Assembly (NCBI RefSeq): GCF_000412675.1
Contig: NC_021505.1
Location: forward strand, 2,474,501 to 2,538,500
DNA from: Pseudomonas putida NBRC 14164
GTDB lineage: Bacteria > Pseudomonadota > Gammaproteobacteria > Pseudomonadales > Pseudomonadaceae
Length of the DNA stretch: 64,000 nucleotides
Direction of reading: 5' to 3'
A program made the translations under genes and the position numbers. Every line of letters begins with the position of its first letter. Position 1 is the first letter of the stretch. The notes beneath the pieces are model-generated. The model ran no database searches. It was not told the origin of the DNA and saw only the letters and a list, made by a program, of their open reading frames with translations. Positions 1 through 8,668 of this stretch are shown piece by piece.

Positions 1-127
1 TCGACAACGCGCTGAAGGCGCTGGCGGTGATGCCGACAATGGCGCCGTCGGCGTCCAGGGTGGTGACTACCGTGACGCCGGACGGGAAAGAGCCCATCAC
101 GTCTTTGTAGATGCCGGGTTCGATCAT
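1..127 (-). CDS. flavin reductase-like protein, N-terminal fragment (cut by window edge)
   Basis: Only the first 42 residues are inside the window. They begin MIEPGIYKDVMGSFPSGV and closely match the N-terminus of the complete flavin reductase at 4497-4982 (shared GSFPSGVTV, TTLD, GxTASAFS). The family (HpaC/RutF type) reduces FMN or FAD with NAD(P)H for a partner monooxygenase. The start is 12 bases after the stop of the aldehyde dehydrogenase gene on the same strand, so it is probably the last or a late gene of that operon. This is a second reductase paralogue in one cluster. Whether the rest is intact cannot be seen. Confidence 0.85.
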   Translation of the reverse strand, partial: MIEPGIYKDVMGSFPSGVTVVTTLDADGAIVGITASAFSALS

Positions 128-139
128 CTCGTGTTCCTC

Positions 140-1621
140 CTAGCGCATCACGAACGGGTCGGGCATCGGCGCGGTGGACAGGTTGATCCACACGGTCTTC
201 AGCTCGGTATAGGCCAGCACCGAATCGATGCCGCTCTCACGGCCGTAGCCGCTGTTCTTGAAACCACCAATTGGCGCCATGGCCGACACGGCGCGGTAGG
301 TGTTGACCCAGATGATCCCCGAGCGCACGTCGCGGGCCAGGCGATGGGCACGGCCCAGGTCGCGGGTCCAGATGCCGGCTGCCAGGCCGAACTGCGAGTC
401 GTTGGCGATGGCCAGGGCTTCCTCTTCGGTCTTGAAGCGGATGACCGCAGCGACCGGGCCGAACACTTCTTCCTGCATGATGGTCATCGAGTTGCTGTCG
501 CACTCGAACAGGGTCGGCTCGTAGAACCAGCCGTCACCCTCGACCTCGGCACGCTTGCCGCCCATGTGCAATTTGGCGCCTTCAGCCTTGGCCGCAGCCA
601 CCAGACCTTCGACCACGGCCAGCTGCTGTGCGGTGGCCATGGGGCCCATTTCGCTGGCGTCGTCTTGCGGGTTGCCGATGCGGATGCGCTTGGCGCGGGT
701 AACCAGGCGCTCTACGAATTCGTCGAAGATCTCGTCCTGCACCAGCAGGCGCGAACCGGCCACGCAGCTTTGCCCGGAGGCGGCATAAATGCCAGCCACG
801 GCACCGTTGATGGCGCTGTCCAGGTCGGCGTCGGCGAAGATGATGTTCGGCGACTTGCCGCCCAGCTCCAGCGACAGCTTGGCGAAGTTCTCGGCACTGC
901 TGCGTACCACGTGGCGGGCTGTGGCGGCGCCGCCGGTGAAGGCGATCTTGCGCACCAGCGGGTGGCGGGTGAGTGCTGCGCCGGTGGTTGGGCCGTAGCC
1001 GGTGACCACGTTGACCACGCCAGCCGGGAAGCCGGCTTCGAGGGCCAGCCGGGCCAGCTCGAGGATGGTCGCCGAGGCGTGCTCGGAAGGTTTGAGCACG
1101 ATGGTATTGCCGGCAGCCAGGGCCGGGGCCAGCTTGATCGCGGTGAGGTACAGCGGGCTGTTCCACGGGATGATCCCGGCCACCACGCCGATGGGCTCGT
1201 GCACGGTGTAGGCGAACAGGTCGGGCTTGTCCAGCGGCAGGGTGCCGCCTTCAAGCTTGTCGGCCAGGCCTGCGGTGTAGTGGAAGAACTCTGGCAGATA
1301 GCCGACCTGGCCGCGGGTTTCGCGGATCAGCTTGCCGTTGTCACGGCTTTCCAGCTGGGCCAGGTGTTCCTTGTTCTCGGTAATCAGGTCACCCAGGCGA
1401 CGCAGCAGCTTGCCACGCGCGGTGGCGGTGATGCTGCGCCATTCCTTGCTTTCGAAGGCACGCTGGGCGGCCTGCACGGCCAGCTCGACGTCGGTTTCGT
1501 CAGCGTCGGGAAGCTGTGCCCAGGCCTGGGCGGTGGCCGGGTTGAGGCTGTCGAAGGTCTTGCCGCTCTGGGCATCGCGCCATTGGCCGTCGATGCACAT
1601 CTGGAAACGAACGAGGGTCAT
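140..1621 (-). CDS. aldehyde dehydrogenase family protein
   Basis: A 493-residue NAD(P)+-dependent aldehyde dehydrogenase, the normal length for the superfamily. Visible landmarks are PWN at about 152-154, FTGG at 228-231, the general-base glutamate in LELGGK (E252) and the catalytic cysteine in GQSCVAG (C286), so it should be active. Its ATG overlaps the stop of the upstream alpha/beta hydrolase (ATGA at 1618-1621), indicating translational coupling. In this cluster it probably oxidises an aldehyde or semialdehyde released after monooxygenation and hydrolysis. The actual substrate cannot be read from the sequence. Confidence 0.95.
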   Translation of the reverse strand: MTLVRFQMCIDGQWRDAQSGKTFDSLNPATAQAWAQLPDADETDVELAVQAAQRAFESKEWRSITATARGKLLRRLGDLITENKEHLAQLESRDNGKLIRETRGQVGYLPEFFHYTAGLADKLEGGTLPLDKPDLFAYTVHEPIGVVAGIIPWNSPLYLTAIKLAPALAAGNTIVLKPSEHASATILELARLALEAGFPAGVVNVVTGYGPTTGAALTRHPLVRKIAFTGGAATARHVVRSSAENFAKLSLELGGKSPNIIFADADLDSAINGAVAGIYAASGQSCVAGSRLLVQDEIFDEFVERLVTRAKRIRIGNPQDDASEMGPMATAQQLAVVEGLVAAAKAEGAKLHMGGKRAEVEGDGWFYEPTLFECDSNSMTIMQEEVFGPVAAVIRFKTEEEALAIANDSQFGLAAGIWTRDLGRAHRLARDVRSGIIWVNTYRAVSAMAPIGGFKNSGYGRESGIDSVLAYTELKTVWINLSTAPMPDPFVMR

Positions 1622-2451
1622 GCAACAATCCCCTTGGCGGATTCGGTGAGGGTGCGGGCTTGCGCGAGGAAGTCCAGCAGCATCTTGTTGACTTCACGGG
1701 GTGCTTCTACCGGCATCATATGCCGTTGCTCGGCGAGGACCACACTGTGCGCACCCGGGATGCTGGCGGCGAGCTGGCGGGTCATGGCCGGGGTGGAGCC
1801 CGAGTCGAGTTCGCCCGTGGCGATCAGCGTCGGCACCTGGATGCTGCCCAGGTCGCCGGCGCGGTACATGTCCTGGGTGGCAAACAGCGAATACGTGGTG
1901 TGGTAGCCCTGCGGGTCGTTGCTCGCCAGCACCTGGCGAATGGCGGCGACCTGCGCCGGGTTGGCAGCCTTGTACTCACGGCTGAACCAGCGGTCGAGGG
2001 CAGCATCGACGTTGGCGTCGGGGCCCAGCTCTGCCGCCTGGGCAGCGCGGGCGATCACGCCGGCACTCTGCTCGGGGGTGCGGTTGAACACGCTGTTGAG
2101 CACGACCAGTGCAGCCAGGCGCTGCGGGTAGTTAAGGGCAAAGGCACGAGCAACCAGCCCGCCCATGGAGAAGCCGATCACGGTCGCTTGTTGAATTTGC
2201 AGGTGCTCGAGCAGTTCGGCGAGCTGGTCGGCGTAGCCTTCCAGCGGCGTGTCGGCAGCCGGCACGCGGCTTTGACCATGGCCGAGCATGTCGTAGGCGA
2301 TGACGCGGTAGTCGTTGGCCAGGCCAACGATCTGACCGCCCCACATTTCCTTGTTCAGGCCCACGCCGTGGATCAGTACCACGGGTTGGCCCTGGCCTAC
2401 GGACAGGTAGCTGGTGCCGGCAGGTGTACGTTCAGCGACAGGCTGAATCAT
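1618..2451 (-). CDS. alpha/beta hydrolase
   Basis: A 277-residue alpha/beta-fold hydrolase. The oxyanion segment is VLIHGVG (residues 25-31), the nucleophile elbow is GFSMGG with S95, and the likely acid and base are D216 (GELDSG) and H244 (EQRHM). I chose the ATG at 2451 because AAGGAG lies about ten bases upstream; an in-frame ATG at 2496 would add 15 unconserved-looking residues. It overlaps the aldehyde dehydrogenase by four bases. By analogy with RutD of the Rut pyrimidine pathway it could hydrolyse a carbamate, amide or ester intermediate. That is inference from context. Confidence 0.92.
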   Translation of the reverse strand: MIQPVAERTPAGTSYLSVGQGQPVVLIHGVGLNKEMWGGQIVGLANDYRVIAYDMLGHGQSRVPAADTPLEGYADQLAELLEHLQIQQATVIGFSMGGLVARAFALNYPQRLAALVVLNSVFNRTPEQSAGVIARAAQAAELGPDANVDAALDRWFSREYKAANPAQVAAIRQVLASNDPQGYHTTYSLFATQDMYRAGDLGSIQVPTLIATGELDSGSTPAMTRQLAASIPGAHSVVLAEQRHMMPVEAPREVNKMLLDFLAQARTLTESAKGIVA

Positions 2452-2519
2452 GGAGGGCGCTCCTTGAAGGTCGGGCACGGCGGGAAAGCACGCCACGCCC
2501 CGGCCCGTCTTGGTTGTTG

Positions 2520-3116
2520 TTATTGAGCGTTGGCTTTTTCGGCAGCCAGTTCTTCCAGGTCGATGTAGCGGTTGCCGATGCGCGGGTGCAGGCGGCCACC
2601 GTCGGCGGCGCCCAGCACCACGACGATTTCATCGGCGCGCGGGGCGTCTTCGATCTGCATTTCCAGGGTGATGTAGTGCGAACGCAGGCCTTCGTCGTCC
2701 TTCTGCATCATCGGGATCTGGATCGAGGTACCAGGGCCGCCGCGCTTGTTGGTGAAGCTCAGGTAGCTCTTGGCCTGGACCGCTTCGCGGTAGTGGTTGC
2801 CGAAGCGCAGGGTGTGGATCACCGCCGACGCATGCTCGATCTCGCCGTCGGCGCCGACCACAGCAGCTTTGCCGTAGGCTTCGATCTTGTCGGCACCACC
2901 GATAGCGGCGGTCAGGCGCTCGACCATCAGGGCACCCAGCTCCGAGCAGTTGGCGCGGATTTCCGGCTTCAGATCTTCAACAAAACCGCGACCGGCCCAT
3001 GGGTTCTTTATCACGACGGCCAGGCCGACCATGGTCACCGGTTTGTCGGTGGCCTTGCCGCCTTCGATGCGGGTCTCTTCGGAGTAGGTGACGATCTTGC
3101 GGATTTCGAAACTCAT
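2520..3116 (-). CDS. amino acid synthesis family protein (DUF1185, PF06684)
   Basis: A 198-residue protein recognised as the DUF1185 'amino acid synthesis' family from its N-terminus (MSFEIRKIVTYSEETRIEGG), the PWAGRGFVEDL segment and the C-terminal RADEIVVVLGAADGGRLHPRIG. No enzymatic activity is established for the family; known structures show a variant of the chorismate-mutase-like fold. The ATG at 3116 is followed by the family's conserved start, whereas the 63 residues upstream read through the promoter. It is the first gene of the unit running to hydrolase, aldehyde dehydrogenase and second flavin reductase, and has its own operator at 3156-3167. Confidence 0.88.
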   Translation of the reverse strand: MSFEIRKIVTYSEETRIEGGKATDKPVTMVGLAVVIKNPWAGRGFVEDLKPEIRANCSELGALMVERLTAAIGGADKIEAYGKAAVVGADGEIEHASAVIHTLRFGNHYREAVQAKSYLSFTNKRGGPGTSIQIPMMQKDDEGLRSHYITLEMQIEDAPRADEIVVVLGAADGGRLHPRIGNRYIDLEELAAEKANAQ

Positions 3117-3155
3117 GGGTGGCTCCTGGTGAGGGTTATCAGCTCTTGTTGTCTG

Positions 3156-3184
3156 ATGGTATACCATAATATTTGTTGTGCAAG
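3156..3184 (-). promoter_or_regulatory. operator/promoter site 1, upstream of the DUF1185 operon
   Basis: A perfect 12-base palindrome, ATGGTATACCAT (3156-3167), lies 40 bases before the DUF1185 ATG. Reading on the minus strand, TTGCA sits 15 bases before TATACCATCAGACA. The same arrangement and spacing recur before the flavin reductase gene. The sequence is what is expected for a GntR/FCD-type repressor site overlapping a promoter; the regulator is not in this window. Regulator class is inference. Confidence 0.7.
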
Positions 3185-3254
3185 AGGTGTCACGAAATTT
3201 CTCTTGCCGGGGGACGAAAGGTGGCCTGATGCCTTGATTTCTCTGTTGTCTGTA

Positions 3255-3289
3255 CTGGCCGCTTCGCGGGCTTGCCCGCTCCCGCAGGG
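3255..3289. repeat. REP element, type A, single
   Basis: CTGGCCGCTTCGCGGG followed by CCCGCTCCCGCAGG matches the type A REP unit found in pairs elsewhere in this window (for example 12500-12596). Here it is a single copy between the terminator of the monooxygenase gene and the promoter of the DUF1185 operon. Confidence 0.8.
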
Positions 3290-3301
3290 ACTGCACAGGT
3301 T

Positions 3302-3350
3302 TCAAAAAAAAGCCCGCTCACGCAGGCCGAAGGGGCCCACGGGAGCGGGC
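3302..3350 (-). terminator. rho-independent terminator of the flavin reductase-monooxygenase unit
   Basis: On the minus strand GCCCGCTC and GAGCGGGC (3343-3350 and 3312-3319) form an 8-bp stem enclosing a smaller GGCC/GGCC hairpin, followed directly by a run of eight T. It lies just past the monooxygenase stop at 3381, separating this unit from the DUF1185 unit. Confidence 0.85.
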
Positions 3351-3380
3351 GCGTCCCGCAATGATTCAGGCAATGGGAAT

Positions 3381-4421
3381 TCAGGCGAACGCCGGCACCA
3401 CTTCCTTGATGAACAGCTCCAGCGACTTCTTCTTTTCGGCGTGGGGCAGGCTGTTGTCGCACCAGAAGCTGAACTCGTCGACGCCGAGCTCCTGGTAGTA
3501 CTTGATGCGCGCGATAATTTCTTCCGGGGTGCCGATCATGGTGTTCTTGCGGATGTTCTCCAGCTGGAATGCCGGCACTTCGGCAAACTTCGATTCCGGG
3601 CTCGGCTCCAGGAAGCCGTTGACCGGTACCGTCTTGTTGCCGAACCAGGCATCGAACGTCCGGTAGAAGCGCGAAATGGCCTGGGCGCCGATTTTCCAGC
3701 CTTCAGGTTCCGCCGGGCTGTGCACGTGGGTATGGCGCAGCACCATCAGTTGGGGGCGCGGCACGTCCGGGTTGTTGTCCAGGGCGGCCTGGAACTTGTT
3801 CTTCAGGTCGAGCACTTCTTCATCACCCTTCATCAGCGGGGTGACCATGACATTGCAGCCGTTGGCCACGGCGAAGTTGTGCGAGTCCGGGTCGCGGGCA
3901 GCGATCCACATCGGCGGCGTTGCGTTGAACGGTTTCGGCACGCTGGTGGAGGTGGGGAACTTGTAGACTTCGCCCTCATGGGCGTAGTCGCCTTCCCACA
4001 GTTTGCGTACCACAGGCACCATCTCGCGCAGCGCCTTGCCGCCGTCGGTGGCTGGCATGCCGTTGGCCATGCGGTCGAACTCGAACTGGTAGGCGCCACG
4101 GGCCAGGCCCACTTCCATGCGGCCGTTGCTGATCACGTCGAGCAGGGCGCATTCGCCGGCGACGCGGATCGGGTTCCAGAACGGCGCAATGATAGTGCCG
4201 GCACCCAGGCGAATTTTTTCTGTGCGCGCGGCCAGGTAGGCCAGCAGCGGCATCGGGCTTGGCGAAATGGTGTACTCCATGGCGTGGTGTTCGCCAATCC
4301 ACACGGTGCTGAAACCGCCGTCTTCGGCCATCAGGGTCAGTTCGGTCAGGTCTTCGAACAACTGGCGGTGGCTGACCTGTTCATCCCAACGTTCCATGTG
4401 TACGAACAACGAAAATTTCAT
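3381..4421 (-). CDS. LLM class flavin-dependent monooxygenase
   Basis: A 346-residue bacterial-luciferase-like (LLM) enzyme that uses reduced flavin supplied by a separate reductase. Family marks are MKFSLFVHMER at the N-terminus, VWIGEHH near residues 41-47, IRLGAGTIIAPFWNPIRVAGE (about 70-90), GRMEVGLARGAY and the late IGTPEEIIARI segment. The ATG at 4421 is preceded by GAGGAAAG; an upstream ATG adds 20 non-family residues. The cognate flavin reductase gene ends 75 bases upstream on the same strand, and a strong terminator follows. As in RutA-type pathways it may oxidatively open or hydroxylate a ring; the substrate is unknown. Confidence 0.93.
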   Translation of the reverse strand: MKFSLFVHMERWDEQVSHRQLFEDLTELTLMAEDGGFSTVWIGEHHAMEYTISPSPMPLLAYLAARTEKIRLGAGTIIAPFWNPIRVAGECALLDVISNGRMEVGLARGAYQFEFDRMANGMPATDGGKALREMVPVVRKLWEGDYAHEGEVYKFPTSTSVPKPFNATPPMWIAARDPDSHNFAVANGCNVMVTPLMKGDEEVLDLKNKFQAALDNNPDVPRPQLMVLRHTHVHSPAEPEGWKIGAQAISRFYRTFDAWFGNKTVPVNGFLEPSPESKFAEVPAFQLENIRKNTMIGTPEEIIARIKYYQELGVDEFSFWCDNSLPHAEKKKSLELFIKEVVPAFA

Positions 4422-4496
4422 GGGGCTTTCCTCAACGCTTGAAAGGGGCTGGCGCCTGGCAGGGTGGGCGCCAGTGGTCACGATTCAGAATAGGCT

Positions 4497-4982
4497 TCAG
4501 GCAAAGGCGGGCAGGCTGGCCATCTTGCCGCGGCAGTACACCATCGGCCGTGGCGCTTCTTCGGGCACGATCAGGTTATGCACCTTGCCGACCATGATGG
4601 CGTGGTCGCCACCTTCATATTCACGCCACAGTTCGCATTCGATGACAGCGGTGGCACCGGCCAGGATCGGGTTGCCCAGTTGGCTCATGGACCACTCGAT
4701 ACCGCTGGCCTTGTCCTTGCCCTTCTTGGCAAACGCATAGGCTTCGGCTTGCTGTTCACCGGACAGCAGGTGAATGGCGAAGCGCTTCTGCTTGATGAGC
4801 ACCGGGTAGGAGTCGGAGGTGTAGTTGGGGCAGAACAGCACCAGCGGCGGGTCCATCGACAGGGAGGAGAAGGCGCTGGCGGTCAGGCCGACAACCGAGC
4901 CGTCGTCGTCCAGGGTTGTGATGACGGTAACGCCGGACGGGAAGGAGCCCAGGACGTTCTTGTAGACGGTTGCGTCGATCAT
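4497..4982 (-). CDS. flavin reductase family protein
   Basis: A 161-residue flavin reductase domain protein (HpaC/RutF type). Conserved features are SFPSGVTVITT (13-23), the GLTASAFSSLS flavin-binding stretch, PPLVLFC and the late GDHAIMVGKV motif. It should reduce free flavin with NAD(P)H and pass it to the LLM monooxygenase encoded immediately downstream. The ATG at 4982 starts the conserved family N-terminus and has GGTACTCCC upstream; 28 extra residues from an earlier ATG would read through the promoter. A paralogue begins at 127. Confidence 0.93.
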   Translation of the reverse strand: MIDATVYKNVLGSFPSGVTVITTLDDDGSVVGLTASAFSSLSMDPPLVLFCPNYTSDSYPVLIKQKRFAIHLLSGEQQAEAYAFAKKGKDKASGIEWSMSQLGNPILAGATAVIECELWREYEGGDHAIMVGKVHNLIVPEEAPRPMVYCRGKMASLPAFA

Positions 4983-5030
4983 CGGGAGTACCTCTAAAAG
5001 GCTGCGGTGGTCCGCGGTTTTTATCGTTGA

Positions 5031-5068
5031 TGTGTCTGATGGTATACCGTAATACCTATTTTGCAAGC
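5031..5068 (-). promoter_or_regulatory. operator/promoter site 2, upstream of the flavin reductase gene
   Basis: ATGGTATACCGT (5039-5050) is the site-1 palindrome with one change. The flanks TGTCTG on one side and TTGCA on the other are also kept with identical spacing. The block lies about 57 bases before the flavin reductase ATG and so probably controls the reductase-monooxygenase unit. Confidence 0.7.
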
Positions 5069-5211
5069 GGAATTTTCAAGCATGGGTATTGCGCGATGAA
5101 CGGCGCTAAGCCACGTAGGCCGTGGCTTAGCGCGGTGAGGCGGTTTGTAGAAGGGGTTTCCAAAGCAGATCAGTGGACGCTTTTTCGTGCGGATCAGTGT
5201 TGTCAAAAGTT

Positions 5212-5229
5212 TGGAATACCATAATATGG
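5212..5229 (+). promoter_or_regulatory. operator site 3, upstream of the NCS1 permease gene
   Basis: TGGAATACCATAATAT (5212-5227) matches site 1 (TGGTATACCATAATAT) at all but one base. CCATAATATGG (5219-5229) is itself a perfect palindrome. It lies about 70 bases before the permease ATG, so the permease probably belongs to the same regulon as the monooxygenase genes. Confidence 0.65.
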
Positions 5230-5299
5230 TCCGCAGCTGAGAGGCCGCCTAGACGCGGTTTCCTTACAAAGATAAAAACGACCTTTCGAGCTGAATCCT

Positions 5300-6706
5300 A
5301 TGTCCCAACCGTCATCGCAACACCAGTTTGTCGAGAATCACACGGTCGATTACGTTCCGCCTGCCGAGCGCCACGGGAAGGCGCGCGACCTGTTCACCCT
5401 CTGGTTCAGTACCAACATTGCGCCATTGCCTATCGTTACCGGCGCCATGGTGGTCCAGGTGTTCCACCTGAACCTGTTGTGGGGGCTGATCGCCATTGTG
5501 CTGGGCCATCTGGTCGGGGGTGTGGTCATCGCCCTGGCCTCTGCGCAGGGACCGCAGCTGGGCATTCCACAGATGGTGCAAAGCCGTGGCCAGTTCGGCC
5601 GCTACGGCGCCTTGCTGATCGTGTTCTTCACCGCACTGATCTATGTCGGCTTCTTTATTTCCAACATCGTCCTGGCGGGCAAGACCATTCACGGCATTGC
5701 CCCGAGCATGCCAATGCCGGGCGCGATCGTGATCGGTGCCCTGAGCGCCACGGCCATTGGCGTGATCGGCTACCGCTTCATCCATGTCCTGAACCGCATC
5801 GGTACCTGGGTGATGGGCTCTGCGCTGCTGGCGGGGTTCATCATGATGTTCGCCCAGGAGCTGCCGGCAGACTTCTTCAGCCGTGGTGCATTCAATCTGT
5901 CGGGCTTTATCGCCACCGTGTCGCTGGGCACCATCTGGCAGATCAGCTTCTCGCCGTACACGTCCGACTATTCGCGTTACCTGCCGCGTGAAGTGGGCAT
6001 TGCCAGGCCGTTCTGGGCCACGTACTTCGGCGCGACCCTGGGCACCATCCTGTGCTTCAGCTTTGGTGCCGTGGCGGTGCTGTGCGTGCCGGAAGGTACC
6101 GACGCCATGGACGCGGTCAAGCAGGCCACCGGCTGGCTGGGCCCGATCCTGATGGTGCTGTTCCTGCTCAACATCATCAGCCACAACGCCCTCAACCTGT
6201 ATGGCGCGGTGCTGTCGATCGTCACCGCGATCCAGACCTTCATCGCCGAATGGACGCCGAGCATCAAGGTGCGGGTGATGCTGGCCACGGTGATTCTGGT
6301 GGGCTGCGGGATGGTTGCACTGAACGCCTCGGCGGACTTCATCGGCCACTTCATCGGCCTGATCCTGGCGCTGCTGCTGGTACTGGTGCCGTGGGCTTCG
6401 ATCAACCTGATCGACTTCTACCTGATCAAGAAAGGCCAGTACGACATCGCTTCGATCTTCAGTGCTGACGGCGGCATCTATGGCCGCTTCAACCACCACG
6501 CGATCATTGCTTATGCTTGCGGCATCGTGGTGCAGCTGCCGTTTGCCAATACGGCGCTGTATGTGGGGCCGTATTCGAACATTGTCGAAGGGGCGGACTT
6601 GTCCTGGCTGTTCGGGCTGCTGGTGACGGTGCCCTTGTATTACTGCCTGGCGACCCGCGGCAAGGCTGCCGAGCAGGCGGGGCGGGTTGTGAGTGTCAAC
6701 GACTGA
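5300..6706 (+). CDS. NCS1-family purine/cytosine-type permease (CodB-like)
   Basis: A 468-residue inner-membrane transporter with about 12 hydrophobic segments. The N-terminal part LFTLWFSTNIAPLPIVTGAM and the segments GPQLGIPQMVQSRGQFG and FSPYTSDYSRYLPRE are typical of the nucleobase:cation symporter-1 family (PF02133, CodB/Fur). These proteins import nucleobases, hydantoins or related N-heterocycles with protons or sodium. It is divergent from the flavin reductase and monooxygenase genes and carries a copy of the same operator, so it probably imports their substrate. Naming a substrate from sequence alone is not justified. Confidence 0.92.
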   Translation: MSQPSSQHQFVENHTVDYVPPAERHGKARDLFTLWFSTNIAPLPIVTGAMVVQVFHLNLLWGLIAIVLGHLVGGVVIALASAQGPQLGIPQMVQSRGQFGRYGALLIVFFTALIYVGFFISNIVLAGKTIHGIAPSMPMPGAIVIGALSATAIGVIGYRFIHVLNRIGTWVMGSALLAGFIMMFAQELPADFFSRGAFNLSGFIATVSLGTIWQISFSPYTSDYSRYLPREVGIARPFWATYFGATLGTILCFSFGAVAVLCVPEGTDAMDAVKQATGWLGPILMVLFLLNIISHNALNLYGAVLSIVTAIQTFIAEWTPSIKVRVMLATVILVGCGMVALNASADFIGHFIGLILALLLVLVPWASINLIDFYLIKKGQYDIASIFSADGGIYGRFNHHAIIAYACGIVVQLPFANTALYVGPYSNIVEGADLSWLFGLLVTVPLYYCLATRGKAAEQAGRVVSVND

Positions 6707-6742
6707 CAGATTGACGGTGCTGTAACAGGGGCTGCGCTGCAG

Positions 6743-6830
6743 CCCATCGCCGGCAAGCCAGCTCCCACAGTGATGGCGTACCCTTCAAGGGCAACGTAGA
6801 ACCTGTGGGAGCTGGCTTGCCGGCGATGGG
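6743..6830. repeat. REP pair, type B (inverted)
   Basis: Two 28-base units (6743-6770 and 6803-6830) containing GCCGGCAAGCCAGCTCCCAC are exact inverted copies separated by 32 bases. They lie between the convergent permease and chemoreceptor genes, where they may act as a bidirectional end-of-transcript structure. Confidence 0.92.
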
Positions 6831-6857
6831 CCGCAGGGCGGCCCCGGCTGTATCCGA

Positions 6858-8483
6858 TCAAACCTTGAACTGTGCCACCATGCCATTCAGGTCCACTGCC
6901 AACCGCGACAGGTCCTGCGCCGCCGCACTGGTCTGGTTGGCCCCGGCCGACGTCTGCATCGCCAAGTCGCGAATGTTCACCAAATTGCGGTCCACTTCGC
7001 GCGCCACCTGCGCCTGCTCCTCCGAAGCACTGGCAATCACCAAGTTGCGCTGGTTGATCGAGGCAATCGCCTCGGCAATCACTTCCAATGCCTGACCGGC
7101 GCCCTGTGCCACTTCCAGCGTGCCCGTCGCACGTCCCTGGCTGCTGTGCATCGCGGTCACGGCCCGCTCGGTACCGTTCTGGATACCGGCGATCATCTGC
7201 TCGATCTCGGCGGTCGACTGCTGGGTGCGGTGGGCGAGGGCGCGGACTTCGTCGGCGACCACGGCAAAGCCACGGCCCGCCTCGCCGGCGCGCGCGGCCT
7301 CGATGGCGGCGTTCAGTGCCAGCAGGTTGGTCTGCCCGGCAATTGCGCCGATCACATCCAGCACGCGGCTGATCTCATTGGCATTGCTGGCCAGCTGTTC
7401 GATTTCGGCCGAGGTACCTGTCACGTCGGCCACCAGGTGCTGGATGGAGGCCAGTGCCTGGTTGACCCGGTCACGGCCATCGCGGGTGGTCTGGTCGGCG
7501 CCTTTCGAGGCATCGGCGGTGCTGACCGCATTGTTGGCCACTTCCTCGACCGCGGCGGTCATCTGGTTGACGGCCGTGGCGGCCTGGTCGATTTCGGCAC
7601 TCTGCTGGTGCAGCCCGCGGCTGGTGTCTTCGGTGACCGTGTGCAGTTCTTCCGAGGCCGAAGCCAGCTGGTCGGACGACGCAGCGATCTTGCGCAAGGT
7701 GTCACGCAGGCTTTCCTGCATGCGGCCCAGGGCGCGCAACAGCATGGCGGGCTCGTCGCGGCCGGTAACGCTGATTTCGCGTGTGAGGTCGCCGGTGGCT
7801 ACGCGTTCGGCGACAGCCACGGCATCGGCCAGCGGCACCACGATGCTGCGGGTGAGCACGGTGGCAATGGCGGCCAGGGCAACCATGATCACCAGCAATG
7901 AGACGATGATGGCAGTGAACGCTTCGTCGGCCACATCGCTGCTGCGCTGCGAGGCCTCTTCGGCACCTTTGCTGTTATAGGCGATCAGCGCGGTCAGGGC
8001 CTTCATCATGGTGTCGGCGCGCTGCGTGAGCGGGCCGCTTATCTGCTGCTTGGCCTCGTCCATGCGGCCTGCCGCAATGTCCTGCAGCACGCTCACCTGC
8101 AGGTCAAGGTACTGTTGGTGCGCCTCATCGAAGGTATTGAACAGGGCGCGGTCGTCGGCGGCGATGATGGTGTCGGCGTAGTCTTTCAACCCGTCCTTGA
8201 GCTCGGCATTGATGCCATCGAGCATCTGCAGGTTGCGGGAACGTTCGGCGGGGTTGTCGTCCAGTGCGGCGCGCAGGGTGACGGCGCGGGCGCGCCCGAG
8301 GTTGCTGCTGATCTCACCCAGCGCTACCACGGCGGGCATCCAGGTGACTCGGATTTCGTCGGTGGCCTTGTCCATCTGGCGGGTTTCGTAAAGTGCGGTA
8401 AGGCCCATGACCAGGACCAGGATGCCCAACAGGGCGAATACGCCGGCAGCACGAATGCCGATCTTCAAATTCCTTAACTGCAT
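6858..8483 (-). CDS. methyl-accepting chemotaxis protein
   Basis: A 541-residue transducer. The first membrane segment is about residues 12-32, followed by a periplasmic four-helix-bundle-like sensor (about 33-185) and a second membrane segment (about 187-212). A HAMP domain follows. The cytoplasmic signalling hairpin carries the hallmark tip [20 protein letters not shown] and [18 protein letters not shown] precedes the ATG. It should signal through CheW/CheA. The ligand cannot be inferred. No C-terminal NWETF-like pentapeptide is present. The nearby catabolic cluster makes a cluster-related attractant possible but unproven. Confidence 0.96.
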   Translation of the reverse strand: MQLRNLKIGIRAAGVFALLGILVLVMGLTALYETRQMDKATDEIRVTWMPAVVALGEISSNLGRARAVTLRAALDDNPAERSRNLQMLDGINAELKDGLKDYADTIIAADDRALFNTFDEAHQQYLDLQVSVLQDIAAGRMDEAKQQISGPLTQRADTMMKALTALIAYNSKGAEEASQRSSDVADEAFTAIIVSLLVIMVALAAIATVLTRSIVVPLADAVAVAERVATGDLTREISVTGRDEPAMLLRALGRMQESLRDTLRKIAASSDQLASASEELHTVTEDTSRGLHQQSAEIDQAATAVNQMTAAVEEVANNAVSTADASKGADQTTRDGRDRVNQALASIQHLVADVTGTSAEIEQLASNANEISRVLDVIGAIAGQTNLLALNAAIEAARAGEAGRGFAVVADEVRALAHRTQQSTAEIEQMIAGIQNGTERAVTAMHSSQGRATGTLEVAQGAGQALEVIAEAIASINQRNLVIASASEEQAQVAREVDRNLVNIRDLAMQTSAGANQTSAAAQDLSRLAVDLNGMVAQFKV

Positions 8484-8668
8484 GGAATGCTCCTTGACGG
8501 TGGCGTGCAGGCGTCAGGAGCTGGCTGCAAAGCCGGGACACCGAGGTGGCGCCAGGCTCTTGATGCACTGCGGGTTAGTAGATTTTTCTCACCCTCTTGC
8601 ATGGTTTTTCTTCGAATGATGCCATATGGCCATCATTATTGAACAGTCATCCAATGTAACGAAATAAT

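Larger units (their letters stand above)
4983..5299. promoter_or_regulatory. divergent intergenic region with two operator copies
   Basis: This 317-base gap separates the flavin reductase (minus) and the permease (plus). It contains operator site 2 near 5039 and site 3 near 5212. An imperfect GC-rich repeat around CCACGGCC (about 5110-5130, CCACGTAGGCCGTGG) lies between them. No coding sequence is evident. Confidence 0.6.

Noticed and set aside
131..1906. Long plus-strand open frame (591 codons) over the aldehyde dehydrogenase
   Set aside because: Antisense shadow of a clear aldehyde dehydrogenase; composition is low-complexity G/A/H/Q-rich with no family features.
2424..4442. 672-codon plus-strand open frame
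   Set aside because: Runs antisense across three recognised genes, an operator and a terminator; no plausible ribosome-binding site or domain.
5312..6499. 395-codon minus-strand open frame
   Set aside because: Antisense to the NCS1 permease and rich in D/H/Q/R as expected from a reversed membrane-protein gene.
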